Positions 1 through 10,375 of a DNA stretch of 64,000 bases are shown here, in pieces; position 1 is the stretch's first letter, and each line of letters opens with the position of its first letter. Source of the DNA: Megaustenia siamemsis. Taxonomy: Eukaryota > Mollusca > Gastropoda > Stylommatophora > Ariophantidae. The translations under genes and the position numbers were made by a program. The DNA is taken from contig JAVIAB010000051.1 in assembly GCA_032433765.1 (NCBI GenBank), positions 51,300,030 to 51,364,029 of the forward strand. Reading direction: 5' to 3'. Below the pieces are notes generated by a model. The model saw only the letters and a program-made list of their open reading frames with translations, was not told the origin of the DNA and did no database searches.

Positions 1-520
1 TCTTGTTTATTTTTATGCTGCGTGATGGTGATGATTGTTTCTTCGATATGACCAGTATTTCTTTTTTATTACTATTCAGATTTAGTCATATCTTGTTGCT
101 TTCTTTTACTATTATGTCTATCATTTCTTGTAGTTCGTTATCTGTCTTTGCTATTAAGACGGTGTCATCTGCATATCGCAAATTGATTATGTTGTGACCG
201 CTGACTTCAATTCCTGTTATATCTAATAGTGACCTCATAATATTTTCGCTGTAAAGTGGAAACAAATCCGGCGACATAATACAGTTTTTTCTGACTCCTT
301 GTTTTATATATTGGAACTGTCCTGTTTTGTTTGCTAATTCTTATGGCTGCTGTTTGTTGCCAGTACATGTTCTTTTTATGATTCGCAGATCCTTGCCAGC
401 AATGTTTACTTTCTCCAGCATATTGATTATTTCCACATGCTTTACTTTGTCAAATGCCTTTGTGTGGTCTATAAAGCACGGATCTTTCTTTACCTCTACA
501 GCTCTTTCTATCAATATGTA
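1..520 (-). pseudogene. RTE-type reverse transcriptase fragment, copy 1
   Basis: Read on the minus strand this gives the palm part of a LINE reverse transcriptase: a motif A segment (FIDHTKAFDKVKHVEIINML), then SPDLFPLYSENIMRSL, then the catalytic NLRYADDTVLIA block, followed by DNELQEMIDIIVKESNKI. The same motifs occur in the RTE element at 15614-18456, so it is the same family. Both ends are missing and frames change near 330-350. It ends next to an AT microsatellite at about 515-540. No endonuclease part is present. It is a dead internal fragment with no expected product. Confidence 0.85.
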
Positions 521-2640
521 TATATATATATATATATGTGTGTATAAAACATATTATATCTAACGTTACAACGGCCCGCACAATAATAAACATTTATGTC
601 TATCATAATAAATGACAATAGTTGAGGCTTCCAGAAGAACCTCAATTAGGAAGTGGAAAAATTGCAACAAAAGAAGAAACAAAATTATAAGATAAAGAAG
701 ATTATTTACAAGAAGAAGAAGAATAAAAGATTGATGACGGCTGAGTAAACAAAAGATGAGTCTGCTTGACCACGTGACTGTTTGACGACATTAATGATCT
801 TCATGCTGGCTTGTAAAATGAGACATTTCTTCATTATACTCTTTGGGCATTACTAAACAAAAAACGGTGACGATCTGATTACGCCCTGTTGATATGTTTT
901 TGTTCAGCTTCCAATCATGAAGATCTTATGCCATAGTTTTCCCTTTCACTAAACCTGCTTGTTTAAACTCTCCTTCTCTAGATTTCTTCCATAAATCTTT
1001 TTCAGAAAGGTAAGAATATTTGTTAATCTTTATTTTTACTAGGACACGAAGACAAAATTTACAATTTTTTAATGCTGCCATTAACTTAGAAGAGAAATGT
1101 TTTCAAGATTTTATTACGAGCTTGATTTTTGAAATATCTAAATAAATGCACAAACCTGTGTATTTCGACACTTGCCACAGACAACAAAAATAAAACACAA
1201 TGATATAACTGGAACAGAGGAGGGAAAACAAGCTTTGACGTGTTATTTCACGACTGTTATAGAACGTCATTAGATGATGTTGAAACATGTAAGTGGCAAA
1301 GTTTTGTCGACATTCATCTTTATTGCGCATCGGGATTCCATAGTGTTTGAGATCTCCTTCCAGTGCCTCTCTAGCGTACAGCACCGCCGTTACAAGATAG
1401 TGAAGACACCGACAACGGTTTCAGTTCAATGATGAAACCCCGTAACAAGAACGAAGACCTTATATGGCAAAGGAAACGTGTATTGTTGTATAGGGTATTG
1501 AAGCTCAAGACTCACAAATTTGAATAGAAAATGTATATTTCATTAATTTTATTGTTTCTTCTCAGGTTAGTTTCCACTACTTCTCGCTCTCCCTAGAAGG
1601 GAAAAGCCCTTCTTGAAGCATGAGTTCCGTCAACACCCCGGTGACCGGATCTGAGTTTCATTTCCAGGTGTCGTAAATTGGTTTCCGGACTGCGGTCGTT
1701 TACTGGTTTCACCAAGACTCAGTAAATAAGTACCAGAAATTTTTTTTCTCGGAAAAGTAAAGCGACTTGGCCTGATGCTGTCCGCATTACCCACAAAATA
1801 TGTTTATCAACGATAGGTTTGGGCAATACATGATATTATCACCAGCCTTTAGGAGCGGGGGGAATGTTTAATTTTTCCTCTCGTTTCTTGTAGTTTTTCC
1901 TCTCTGAGGCTATATTTTATGTGAGATCTGCAAACCTGCTGCAGGGTAAAGCTTGATGCTGATTGTTTAGGACATTTCTTACATTTTCTATTTCTAATTT
2001 CTGCATCCCACTGAGATCGTTTTGGAAAATAAAACAGGAAAAAAAACAAATAATGTCGACCCAGTGAGACACTGCGATCAACGTTGTCAGGGAGGCAAAA
2101 CTAGCAAGTATCGACCCTTTTTTCTTTTATATATCTTTTTTTCCACATAAATATCTTTCTAAAGATATCAAATCGCTTATTTTTAGTCCATCAATTGTAT
2201 CCCCCTTGATAAATCCAGACTCAATGAACTGTAGCTGAGATTGGAAAATCTCGTCATGAATAGATTTTGGGAGAAATTCAATGCGAGCCTTCAGTCTGAT
2301 GATACTAGAATGATGTTATGTCAGTCATGTTGTTGATTTGGTGAGGGTGGGGGAGTGAAATATAAACCCTCCCCCATATTAGGCCAGAATATCTTCGTGG
2401 TGAGGAGGTCAGTGCTCTTCCATGCCATCACTACTTTTTCTCCAACTCAACGAACCAGATGCCCATTCCTTTACCAGCCAACTGCGTTTAAAATCCACGT
2501 TCCCAAAGTTAGCTTGTATCACCAAGTCAGAACGCTACTGGAGCTCCTAAGTCTAGAGTTGGAAGTCACTAGTCTTAAACAGTTATCAAACATTTCTCTG
2601 TGTGCTCTATACTCCAGCAGTACAAGGAATAGTCATACAT
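521..2640. other. No recognisable gene
   Basis: About 2.1 kb of AT-rich sequence with a short AT microsatellite at 515-540. ORFs here are short and lack motifs. The same sequence recurs at 20866-22998 as part of the long duplication. I see no domain, RNA gene or element end that I can name. Confidence 0.5.
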
Positions 2641-2782
2641 TATACACGAAAACATATACAGTGAAAACATATACAGTGAAAATATATACAGTGAAAATAT
2701 ATACAGTGAAAATATATACAGTGAAAATATATACAGTGAAAATATATACAGTGAAAATATATACAGTGAAATATATACAACC
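2641..2782. repeat. 15-bp minisatellite, copy 1
   Basis: About nine tandem copies of a 15-bp unit (AAAATATATACAGTG). Because the unit is 5 codons long, a frame stays open and reads KIYTV repeatedly, giving a spurious 173-codon ORF at 2355-2876. Its duplicate lies at 22999-23134. Confidence 0.9.
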
Positions 2783-3190
2783 TCGTACTTCGGACTTAGT
2801 TTATTTCATGATACCGTTCGAAATCTGTATCGTTCGAAGTCCGAAACGGTTTCCCAGTTTAAAGAATGGAAAGTGAACTAATCCGTTCCAAAGCCTTAAT
2901 AAGTACCCTTTTCGATAAACTTGTAGCAAATACGTATTCATTTCTTAAAGTACACATAAGACACTTTAATGCCATAATATTAAATTACATATCGAATAAT
3001 AAATAAAATATGCAGATACTATCTCATACAATGAAAATTCGATCTATGCAATGTATAACTTAGAGTCGTTCCACGTACCAAGCATTATTGTATTACAGCA
3101 GCACTTGAACAAATACACAAACAACAAATAAAATAAATAGGCAGCTCGAGATGGAATCAAACCAGTACCCTTCGACACAGCACCTTGTGA

Positions 3191-5298
3191 CTATAGCATG
3201 TTTCATAAGTCGTGCCCACTTTAAAAATCAATATCTTTTAAACCGCTTTTTGTAATTTTTTCAAAATTTGCATGTAAAGTTATAATGATTAGAACCCACA
3301 GGGAATTAATTTCATTAAAAACAAACATTTGGTTATTATTATTGCTTATTTGATTTATATAAATTTATAACGACCCATTGATGTAGTAAAAACTTAGTGT
3401 TTACAGTATTTAAGTTAAATATAGCGATTACAAATCCATACACGCTCAAATTTACGATTTTGCACGCTTTAAACGTGAGTTGTCTGACACAATTAGACAC
3501 TTGTAGAAACACGAGGCATTGTGTGTTCTATTTCCGTTCATTCATAGGTGTAGACGTGGAACGCTAACATTTATCATGAGTCTTAAAATGAAATTCTGCA
3601 GTTTACAAAACATCGCAATAAAATTTATGACTATTTTTTGCAAAGAGGCTAAACGAGGAAGATTATTTCATTCTTTAGAAAACCCTGAGAATAGGACAAG
3701 ACACATTTTGGATTTATCTAAACGGTCATTTAATCGCTGGATTCAAGCACGTGACCGTCAATGTTCCAATATACAAAATCACAAGGAAGAGCAAAATGTT
3801 GGATAATTTCGACAGTGAACTTATTAGAAGTGAAATTCGCAAAATGTTGGTATGAATGAAACTGTTACAATAAGAAAATTAAAAGTATCGCTGAAAAAGA
3901 ACAACAGTATTGAAATATCAAAGTCTACATTATGGAGGAATGTGAGAGCTGCAGGCTTTACATTCAGAAAGTATTCCAATGGACGAAACATCATCTGTGA
4001 GAAGCCACATATAGTAGTCATGAGAAGCAAGTACTTACGTGAAGTAAAAGAGGTGCGCAAGCAAGGTTATGATATTGTGTACTTGGATGAAACATGGATC
4101 AATGCTCACCACACTAACCAAGGGAATGGCAGTCATCAGATGGAAAGATTAAGAGATTAATACCTAGCAGCAAAGGACAGCGCTTGATAATTGCTCATGC
4201 AGGTAGTCGACAACATGGACTAATACAGAATGCAGAGCTCATTTTTCTTTCAAAATCCATAGACAATCGGGATTATCACTCTGAGATAAATGGTCACATA
4301 TTTAGACATTGGATTGAAAATTCTGTTCTCCCCATCACTAGATCGACCATCTTGCCTAATAATGGCAATGCAGCGTACCACAACATTGTTGCACTTGAAG
4401 ATAAAGTCCCGACGTCATCCAGTACAAAAGATGCTATTAAGATATGGCTCACAAAGGAGCACATACAATTTAATAACATGTACTTAAAACCTGAATTACT
4501 ATCTCTAGTAAAGCAAAAACAGAGGACAAAGATTTTTCAAATAGATAAGATTATCCAAGAGCACGGTCATATAAGTTTGAGGCTGCCACCTTACCATGCT
4601 CATTTAAATCCAATAGAACTAATCTGGGCAAAATTAAAAGGACAAGTGGCAGATGAAAATACAACATTCAAAATATGCGATGTAAAGACTCTTGCTAATC
4701 TCGCTTTATTAAATATAGACAAAGATTATTGGGCTAAATGTGAAGACCACGTCTTAAAACAGGAAGAGGAATATTGGAAAAATGATGGTTTGTAGAATGT
4801 TCAACCCCAAACAGTTATTAATCTTTTAGACTCGTCTGATTCAGAATGAAAGTATATAGCCCCCACAATGTTGGCCCCTATATTACCTTAATTAGTTCAA
4901 CAAACGTCCTTTTCAGGACCACACAACTATGAAATTTGACATACAGGTATACCTTGATATTATCGTCCGTCCTCGAACTGAGCAGACAATAATTATCCTG
5001 GTGTTTTGTTTTATCCAGTTATTTCCCCATTACGGCCACGCCTTTACCTAGTGAAAATTAATCGTAGACCAGCAACTACGGTAATTTCTATTCTTTAGGG
5101 CTTCACAATTTACAATTTTGACAAACATCAAAGAAATATCGCCGCTTTAAGAAAACTGCAGCTGCAAGATATTTGTTAAATATACATTTAAAGGGTCTTT
5201 TGCATTCTAATAACATTTGGAAATTTCAAAAGTATTTAACAAACGGTTAGAGAGTAATAGCGTTTTGAAGTTGGGCAAAATTTTGAAACGAGCTATAG
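3191..5298 (+). mobile_element. Tc1/mariner-superfamily-like TIR transposon, copy 1
   Basis: The left end begins CTATAGCATGTTTCATAA at 3191. The right end reads, on the opposite strand, CTATAGCTCGTTTCAAAA ending at 5298. The ends are diverged inverted repeats of roughly 90-100 bp next to a TA, as expected for TA-targeting Tc1/mariner-type elements (family knowledge). The interior holds a broken transposase. The near-identical sister copy is at 23547-25664. Length is about 2.1 kb. Confidence 0.75.
3519..4795 (+). pseudogene. DDE transposase, frameshifted copy 1
   Basis: Three successive frames carry one transposase: an N-terminal helix-turn-helix-like part (HILDLSKRSFNRWIQARD) at 3519-3806, the first catalytic region (DIVYLDETWINAHHT) at 3852-4160, and the C-terminal part with LPPYHAHLNPIELIWAKLKG in 4184-4795. 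Frameshifts fall near 3766, 3850 and 4130, and one more near 4370 removes the frame around the second catalytic region. The likely native start is the ATG at about 3576 (MSLKMKFCSL). This copy keeps the C-terminal tail (DYWAKCEDHVLKQEEEYW) that the other copy loses to a different indel. The damage in the two copies is therefore complementary. Confidence 0.85.
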
Positions 5299-5664
5299 AT
5301 GTGAATATAATGACGAACACTACCAGCTTATTACTCCTAACAATATCATTTTATTGACAAGTAATTCGCATATGCATATTCATGTAGCTAGAGAGATGGT
5401 TAAATATAAACAGAGGAGTTTATTAATAGGCTCTATTATTTGTTTCAGAATTTCCTATTTTGAAACTTAAACCAGTGAAGTAGGCAGAAATCACTGTTGT
5501 GTTTGGTGTACAGTAAAGAGTAGTAACAACACATGATAACCTACGGTGCGATATTCCAGATGATATGTGTGTTCGCGAAGTTGACAGTAACATATTTAAA
5601 ATCGTGATATAATGGTCTGACGCGGAGGTAATGTGTCCTTTAAGAATAGAGCCTAAGCTGTCAG
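5299..5664. other. No recognisable gene
   Basis: Flank of the TIR transposon. The minus ORF at 5423-5704 has no recognisable motif and runs into a dispersed repeat. I see nothing else here. Confidence 0.4.
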
Positions 5665-5935
5665 TGATTAATGATTTGCGCCAGGATCGGTGAACCAGAA
5701 CCATACAGGCTCAACTCCACCTATTCGTGGTGCCTATAACAACAGACTAACTAGTCTCGTCTGGTCACGTGAGGAGGGATCGAGAGGGAAGGTAACTCGG
5801 TAATTTAAAACGCCATATCGTGGACGGTTGTATTGAGCTGAAATGTGCAAATATCATTATTTTACCGCAAACAGCAGCACAGCGCAATTACGCTCACTTA
5901 ACGTTCTTTTAAGAGGGGGTTGACCAAGAAGAATG
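5665..5935 (+). repeat. Dispersed ~270-bp repeat (family DR1), copy 1
   Basis: Recurs at 26015-26290, 34640-34930 and 62560-62800. Shared landmarks in order are TTGCGCCAGGATCGGTGAA, a CTCCACC...GGTGCCTATA block, CAGACTAAC..GTCT, AGCTGAAAT, GGCGCA- or GTGCAAATATCA, and a CACTTAACGT end. Copies differ widely, so it is an old interspersed family. I cannot assign it to a class. No tRNA-like promoter boxes are evident. Confidence 0.65.
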
Positions 5936-6283
5936 TCTTGCTATCGGAATTGGAGAACAAAAAGTATCCAGGAGATCAACTATTCTTTTAGTAATTGCAT
6001 GAACACAAGAAGAAGAGATAAACTGAAGTCTGACATGTCAAGGGTTCATTGTTTGTTCCTGTTAGTTGTTAACCTCATTTAAAAGATGCACCTTGCGGAT
6101 TGTCAATAGATAATAAATTAATCACTTCCTCTATCAGGTTTACACTGGATACTGATTTTCTTATTTTCAGTTTTCACATTTTCCTCAAAGAAAGCCAATG
6201 AAGTCACGGCAATTTTTAGGACATTTAAAATCCACCTTTTTAGCTTGAGTATAATTTCGAGAAATCATTGGAGGTCACAGTAA

Positions 6284-6480
6284 TGTGGTGTTACACAAAA
6301 ATGTTGAGAATATCTGGCAAGTTGAAGCAAAGTAGCGAAGCTGATCTAACAGCGGATGATTCAAATGAAAAAGCGCGTTAACATTAAAAGGACAATATAA
6401 TTATTGTTTGGCCGTGTAATGAGAAGGAAAAGCTAGAGTGTATTTTGACAAGTGGAACAACTGAGGGAAAAAACTACAGA
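6284..6480 (+). pseudogene. RTE retrotransposon 3' end, copy 1
   Basis: Contains the characteristic C-terminal block of the local RTE family: ATGTGGTGTTACA...ATGTTGAGAATA (compare MWFYRRMLRIPW at 38610), then GGCCGTGTAATGAGAAGG (GHVMRR) and a decayed lysine/arginine-rich tail. The sister copy at 26632-26925 leads straight into the 25-bp satellite, as this one does. Several frame changes. Non-functional. Confidence 0.8.
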
Positions 6481-6524
6481 GAAGAAACAAAAAAAATACA
6501 AGCGTTTAAAATCAAGCAGATTGA

Positions 6525-6698
6525 GCAGTCTCAACAGACTGATAAACAAACTGTAAAGACTAAATGATAAACAACTGTAAAATCAGAAATGAAAAACAAA
6601 ACTGTCAAGACAAGAAGTGGAATAAACAACTGTAAGGATAGAAGTTAAAAACAACTGATTAAGACAAAAAAAAGATAAACAATTGTAAAGACAGAAAG
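6525..6698. repeat. Start of 25-bp satellite, cut by the gap
   Basis: About seven units related to GATAAACAACTGTAAAGACAG. The array continues for over 4 kb in the duplicate at 26926-31182, but here it is cut off by Ns. Confidence 0.9.
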
Positions 6699-6798
6699 NN
6701 NNNNNNNNNNNNNNNNNNNNNNNNNNNNNNNNNNNNNNNNNNNNNNNNNNNNNNNNNNNNNNNNNNNNNNNNNNNNNNNNNNNNNNNNNNNNNNNNNN
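6699..6798. other. Assembly gap (100 Ns)
   Basis: Exactly 100 unknown bases, the usual placeholder for a scaffold join of unknown size. It falls inside the satellite, where assemblers often stop. Confidence 0.99.
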
Positions 6799-6844
6799 TC
6801 TTCCTTGGAGTTATTATTCTACTCAGTGAGTCGGGGAGGAATAG

Positions 6845-7165
6845 AGTTACTGAAGCACCATTTTATAAATCTGTATCTTTTTATAATTTTGTAGCAGAAA
6901 CATTATTTTATTAGTCTGTAACAGAAATGCTGTTGTATTCATCTTAACAGAAACACCATCTTATAAATCTTTACCAGAAACACCATCTTATAAATCTTTA
7001 ACAGAAACACCATCTTATAAATCTTTACCAGAAACACCATTATATAAATTTGTCACCAAGAATTATTTTACAAATGTGTACCACATGCACTATTTTACAA
7101 TTTGTAGCAGAACACCAAATTTATAAATTTATAACAGAAACACTATTTTATAAATCAGTTCAAAT
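6845..7165. repeat. 27-bp minisatellite
   Basis: Diverged tandem units of about 27 bp built on CAGAAACACCATCTTATAAA. Three central copies are almost identical (about 6945-7045). The outer copies decay. Confidence 0.8.
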
Positions 7166-7927
7166 AACGTCTGAAACACGTTGCCTTCAGAATACAACAT
7201 CATTAGATGTACTAAAAAAACAAACAAAGAACAAAGATATTTATAAATTTAATTAAACCCGCAATTTTTTCCTGCTTTTGTTTTGAAAATCAACAGTTCT
7301 TCATGATCAAAACAAATTATTTTTCCGCATGAAAATGGTCTTTGAAGCTTAGAAGTTGCTGACAAAAGAAAGGATTAAAATAGAAACGGGAAGAAACATG
7401 TTTACAAAATGTCAGCTGATGTCATTATCAAGTAAAACAAAATATCTAACTCTGACATGCGGAACAGAAAGGAGACGACATCAGAGTGTTGTCATGTGTG
7501 ATTCAATTTAAGAAATTGTGTTTTTGAAGAAATAAAATGAGGATTAAAGCGACAAAGAGTGACATGATGTTGGAAATGCAGAAGACAAAGAGGAAGAAGA
7601 AAAAGGTGTAGAGAAGTTGAAGAAGTAAAAGAAGAAGAAAAAGATGATGAGATATTTAAAAGAAGAGAAGATAATGGTGAAGATGATGATAATGATGGTG
7701 AGGAAGAAGAAGATGATGATGATGTGACATTGAAGAAGAAGAAGCAGAAAAATATGAAACAGTCGAAGAAAAAAATGAGATGTACCAGGAGTAAAAGAAG
7801 ATTATTATGACGTAGAATAAGAAGAATAAAGAAGAATATGATGATGATGATGATGACGATAGAAGTAAGAAGGAAAGAAATATTCAACTGAAATTTTAAA
7901 TGCAATGTTACTTGTGATATGTTATTT
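7166..7927. other. Purine-rich low-complexity stretch; no gene
   Basis: From about 7540 to 7880 the plus strand is a GAA/GAT/AAG-rich tract. The 137-codon minus ORF here is runs of Ser, Phe and Leu from simple sequence, not a protein gene. Confidence 0.7.
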
Positions 7928-8188
7928 AAAAAAAAAAAAGTAAAGTGTCCCCGTCACGCCAAGTGGCGTATAGGAAATATGGTGTTAGTGACCATAATTT
8001 TTACAGACCTTCGGCACATGATTTTTGGGGTAATGTAGTTGGTATTACGCCCGTGCTACTTTATTTTCCCAGAATAAATCCGGTACCATTAAAGTGTGGG
8101 TGAACCCGGACCCCGTCGGTTGGGATCGAATCCTACCTCTTGTCCTTTGTAGTCCAGTTCACTAACCACTGAGCTATCGCGGCTCCCC
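7928..8188 (-). mobile_element. tRNA-derived SINE (family S1), copy 1
   Basis: Read on the minus strand, the element starts with a tRNA-like head. Box A TAGCTCAGTGG lies at 8166-8176 and box B GGATTCGATCCC at 8122-8133, the internal RNA polymerase III promoter layout. It ends in a homopolymer run. A 12-bp TSD, GATATGTTATTT, sits at 7916-7927 and 8189-8200. Two relatives lie at 45712-45955 and 60304-60560. Confidence 0.9.
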
Positions 8189-8200
8189 GATATGTTATTT

Positions 8201-8539
8201 TACTGGAGGTAAATTTCTTCCAAAATCATGTTTCCAAATATTTCCAACATCTCACACTGACTTTCTTTTCCCATGAATGATTTCAGAAATCTCAAAGCCT
8301 TTGTTTTCCACAGTTATATTTGAAACACGTCACAAAGACTCCGTTGTGTCATTAAATACTTCACATCTCAGATGGACTATGTTTATCCATCTATGTCTTA
8401 TCCTATATGTATCTCATATATTTTGCACAAACTTGTGAGTCACTGTTGCTAAGTCATCAGTGCGCTAATAATTGACCGGTTTAATCATGGGGATCGGGAC
8501 TAAGCATCGATGGATATATAATCAATAATCTGCTGATGA
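8201..8539. other. No recognisable gene
   Basis: Unique AT-rich sequence. No motif seen. Confidence 0.4.
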
Positions 8540-8712
8540 TTTGTATTGATAGCAGAAAGTATAAGACTAAGACTCAAGTGGACTGGTAACATCAAAAGAT
8601 GGACAAGGGAACCTATGACAACGTGCACAATTAAGACAAGAGACAGTAAAATGGGACTCCATGGCAGCCAACCCCGCAGGAACCCTCGATGTGGAGGCGC
8701 CACCCAATGAAT
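8540..8712 (+). pseudogene. RTE-type LINE 3' end (second lineage)
   Basis: A plus-strand frame gives RLRLKWTGNIKRWTREPMTT, then a decayed stretch ending NPRCGGATQ, followed by a stop and TGAATGAATGA. This matches the usual RTE C-terminus (arginine-rich, W(T/S).NIK.WT, then a short Cys/Gly-rich end). It resembles the minus-strand remnant at 45305-45665 more than the element at 15.6-18.5 kb. Severely truncated and dead. Confidence 0.65.
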
Positions 8713-9985
8713 GAATTGACTAGTCAGGGTTTAATTCTTGGAAGTGGCTATTTGTTCCTAACCCACATGGCGTTAGGGGGGTGAGGGTCACATTTAGTGT
8801 CTTCTTCTTAGTCCCTGCATCTGGTGAAGATCCTTAGAAGGTCGTAAATTGGGACCATTCAGCAGGAGCGTCAATAACGTGCACTTTATTTTCGATAAAA
8901 AAAGTTTTATAAAATTATTTCCTATCATAAATTTTCAATAAGGTAAAGATTATCCCATAGAATTTAATGTTGTACGGAAATGAAGTTTTAAACATTTTAA
9001 ACGTCCCCGTTGCATAAGGCCACATCATTGGAAATGGGGAGGCCAATAATCTTTCTTACTGTTTATTATCTTTCTGTTTATTATCTTTCTGTTTATTCTT
9101 TCTGTTTATTATCTTTCTGTTTATTATCTTTCCCAGTTGAGCAAACAAGATACCCATTCCCAGCTGGGTGGACTGAAAGGTGTCACGCTAAAGTTGAGCC
9201 AATAATATTTTATAGAAAAGCAAATGTGTTAACCTGTTTGTTTTCATCTGAATATGGTATTTTAGTTACATTCTTGGAAATGCAGCACCCTGTACGAATG
9301 AAGATGTCCGGACCTAGTGTATTCTACTTATTCTTAAAACTGATAATTTTATGAAGTGGTTTCAATTTGTGACTTAATACACAAGACGTTAATTTTTTTT
9401 CTAGTTAAAGTCAATATGTATGAATAACATGTTAGTAATTAGTGCAAAAAAAAAGATCAAAGATCGGCAAAAATAAGAGTTTCGGGGGTTGGAATATTTA
9501 ATTTTTTTAACCGCTTTTTTTCTTTTAATTTATAGATAATCTCTTTGAATATTTAAAAAAGAAGAAGCATGGGTATGTTATCTTCCTGGAAAGACACAAA
9601 GGAACTAATGAACTAAAGTACCGGCGACAAACAACTGTGTCTAATGCGCTAAGAAGTATAAACGAACAAAGAAGCTTAAAATTAAATTTTGTTTTTATTT
9701 GAAATGTCCAACTCACAATAATCTGGGACAAGTAGCTATAGTTGTTTTGTTCGGGATAATAACTTCTGAGCAGTTTCTCGTTAAAAACACTCAACGTGTC
9801 ACATACATAAAAAAACACCTATAGGGGAATTAAGTAATAATTAATTACGCTGTACGCGTTGAGTAGCTTGCTTTTCATTTTTTCTTGTTCGTTAAAAGGG
9901 ATTATCTTTAGTTCTTGTCTTGATAAACCCTGGCAAACCTAAAAACACACTGTAAATGAGGATAAAACTGTATAAAGTAAAGGCT
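8713..9985. other. No gene; short 15-bp repeat inside
   Basis: Holds a small tandem repeat at 9051-9131 (TTTCTGTTTATTATC, about five copies). The ORFs at 9010-9354 and 9525-9818 show no motif or conserved pattern and I do not call them. Confidence 0.5.
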
Positions 9986-9989
9986 CTCT

Positions 9990-10240
9990 CAACACCTTTC
10001 TAGGACATGGGAACATGGTAATAATAACCATATTTTTAAATGACAATTTGGGTAGTGTGGTCGGTACCCTGCCAGGTCGCCTTTACTACTCAGAAAAATT
10101 TCTTGCCATTTTTTAGAGGCTAGGTAAACCGGTCTTGTTGGTCCGTTAAAAAAAAAAATGATAAACTTCTGGGAGCCGAAATCGAACCATTCTGATCTGA
10201 CAGCGAGCGCACTAATCACAGCCACCAAGGCTCCTACTTG
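9990..10240 (-). mobile_element. tRNA-derived SINE-like element, another family
   Basis: The minus strand has GGAGCCTTGGTGGCTGTGAT with a box A-like segment near 10212-10226 and a box B-like GGTTCGATTTC near 10179-10190, spaced as in a tRNA. The body runs toward 9990 and includes an A/T run at 10146-10159. The tRNA is too degenerate for a real gene. No TSD was identified. Confidence 0.55.
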
Positions 10241-10375
10241 ACAATCAGAGTCATGGATTTTCATCTTGCCCTATATCTGAATAACTCATTAGACTCGATC
10301 ATTGTCGATAAGATTGTCTTACGATACTACCAATATGAATGATTCTTTAAACCAACATTTAGGAAATGGTTTTCT

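Larger units (their letters stand above)
1..6698. repeat. Large direct duplication, copy 1 (partner 20341-27060)
   Basis: The whole stretch reads nearly base for base like 20341-27060 in the same orientation and order. Differences seen by eye are mostly one-base indels, many in homopolymers, plus rare substitutions. It ends about 170 bp into the 25-bp satellite, exactly at a run of 100 Ns. The left edge of the shared block lies at or before the window start. It could be a true segmental duplication, but the indel pattern and the gap suggest a redundant haplotype contig. Confidence 0.9.

Noticed and set aside
2355..2876. 173-codon ORF with KIYTV repeats
   Set aside because: Created by a 15-bp minisatellite. 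The duplicate at 22867-23217 begins differently because of indels upstream, so there is no conserved start.
7492..7905. 137-codon Ser/Phe-rich minus ORF
   Set aside because: Low-complexity purine tract on the other strand. Composition explains the ORF.
8122..8176. tRNA gene
   Set aside because: A and B boxes are present, but the sequence is repeated at 45.7 and 60.3 kb with TSDs and a non-tRNA body, so it is a SINE head.
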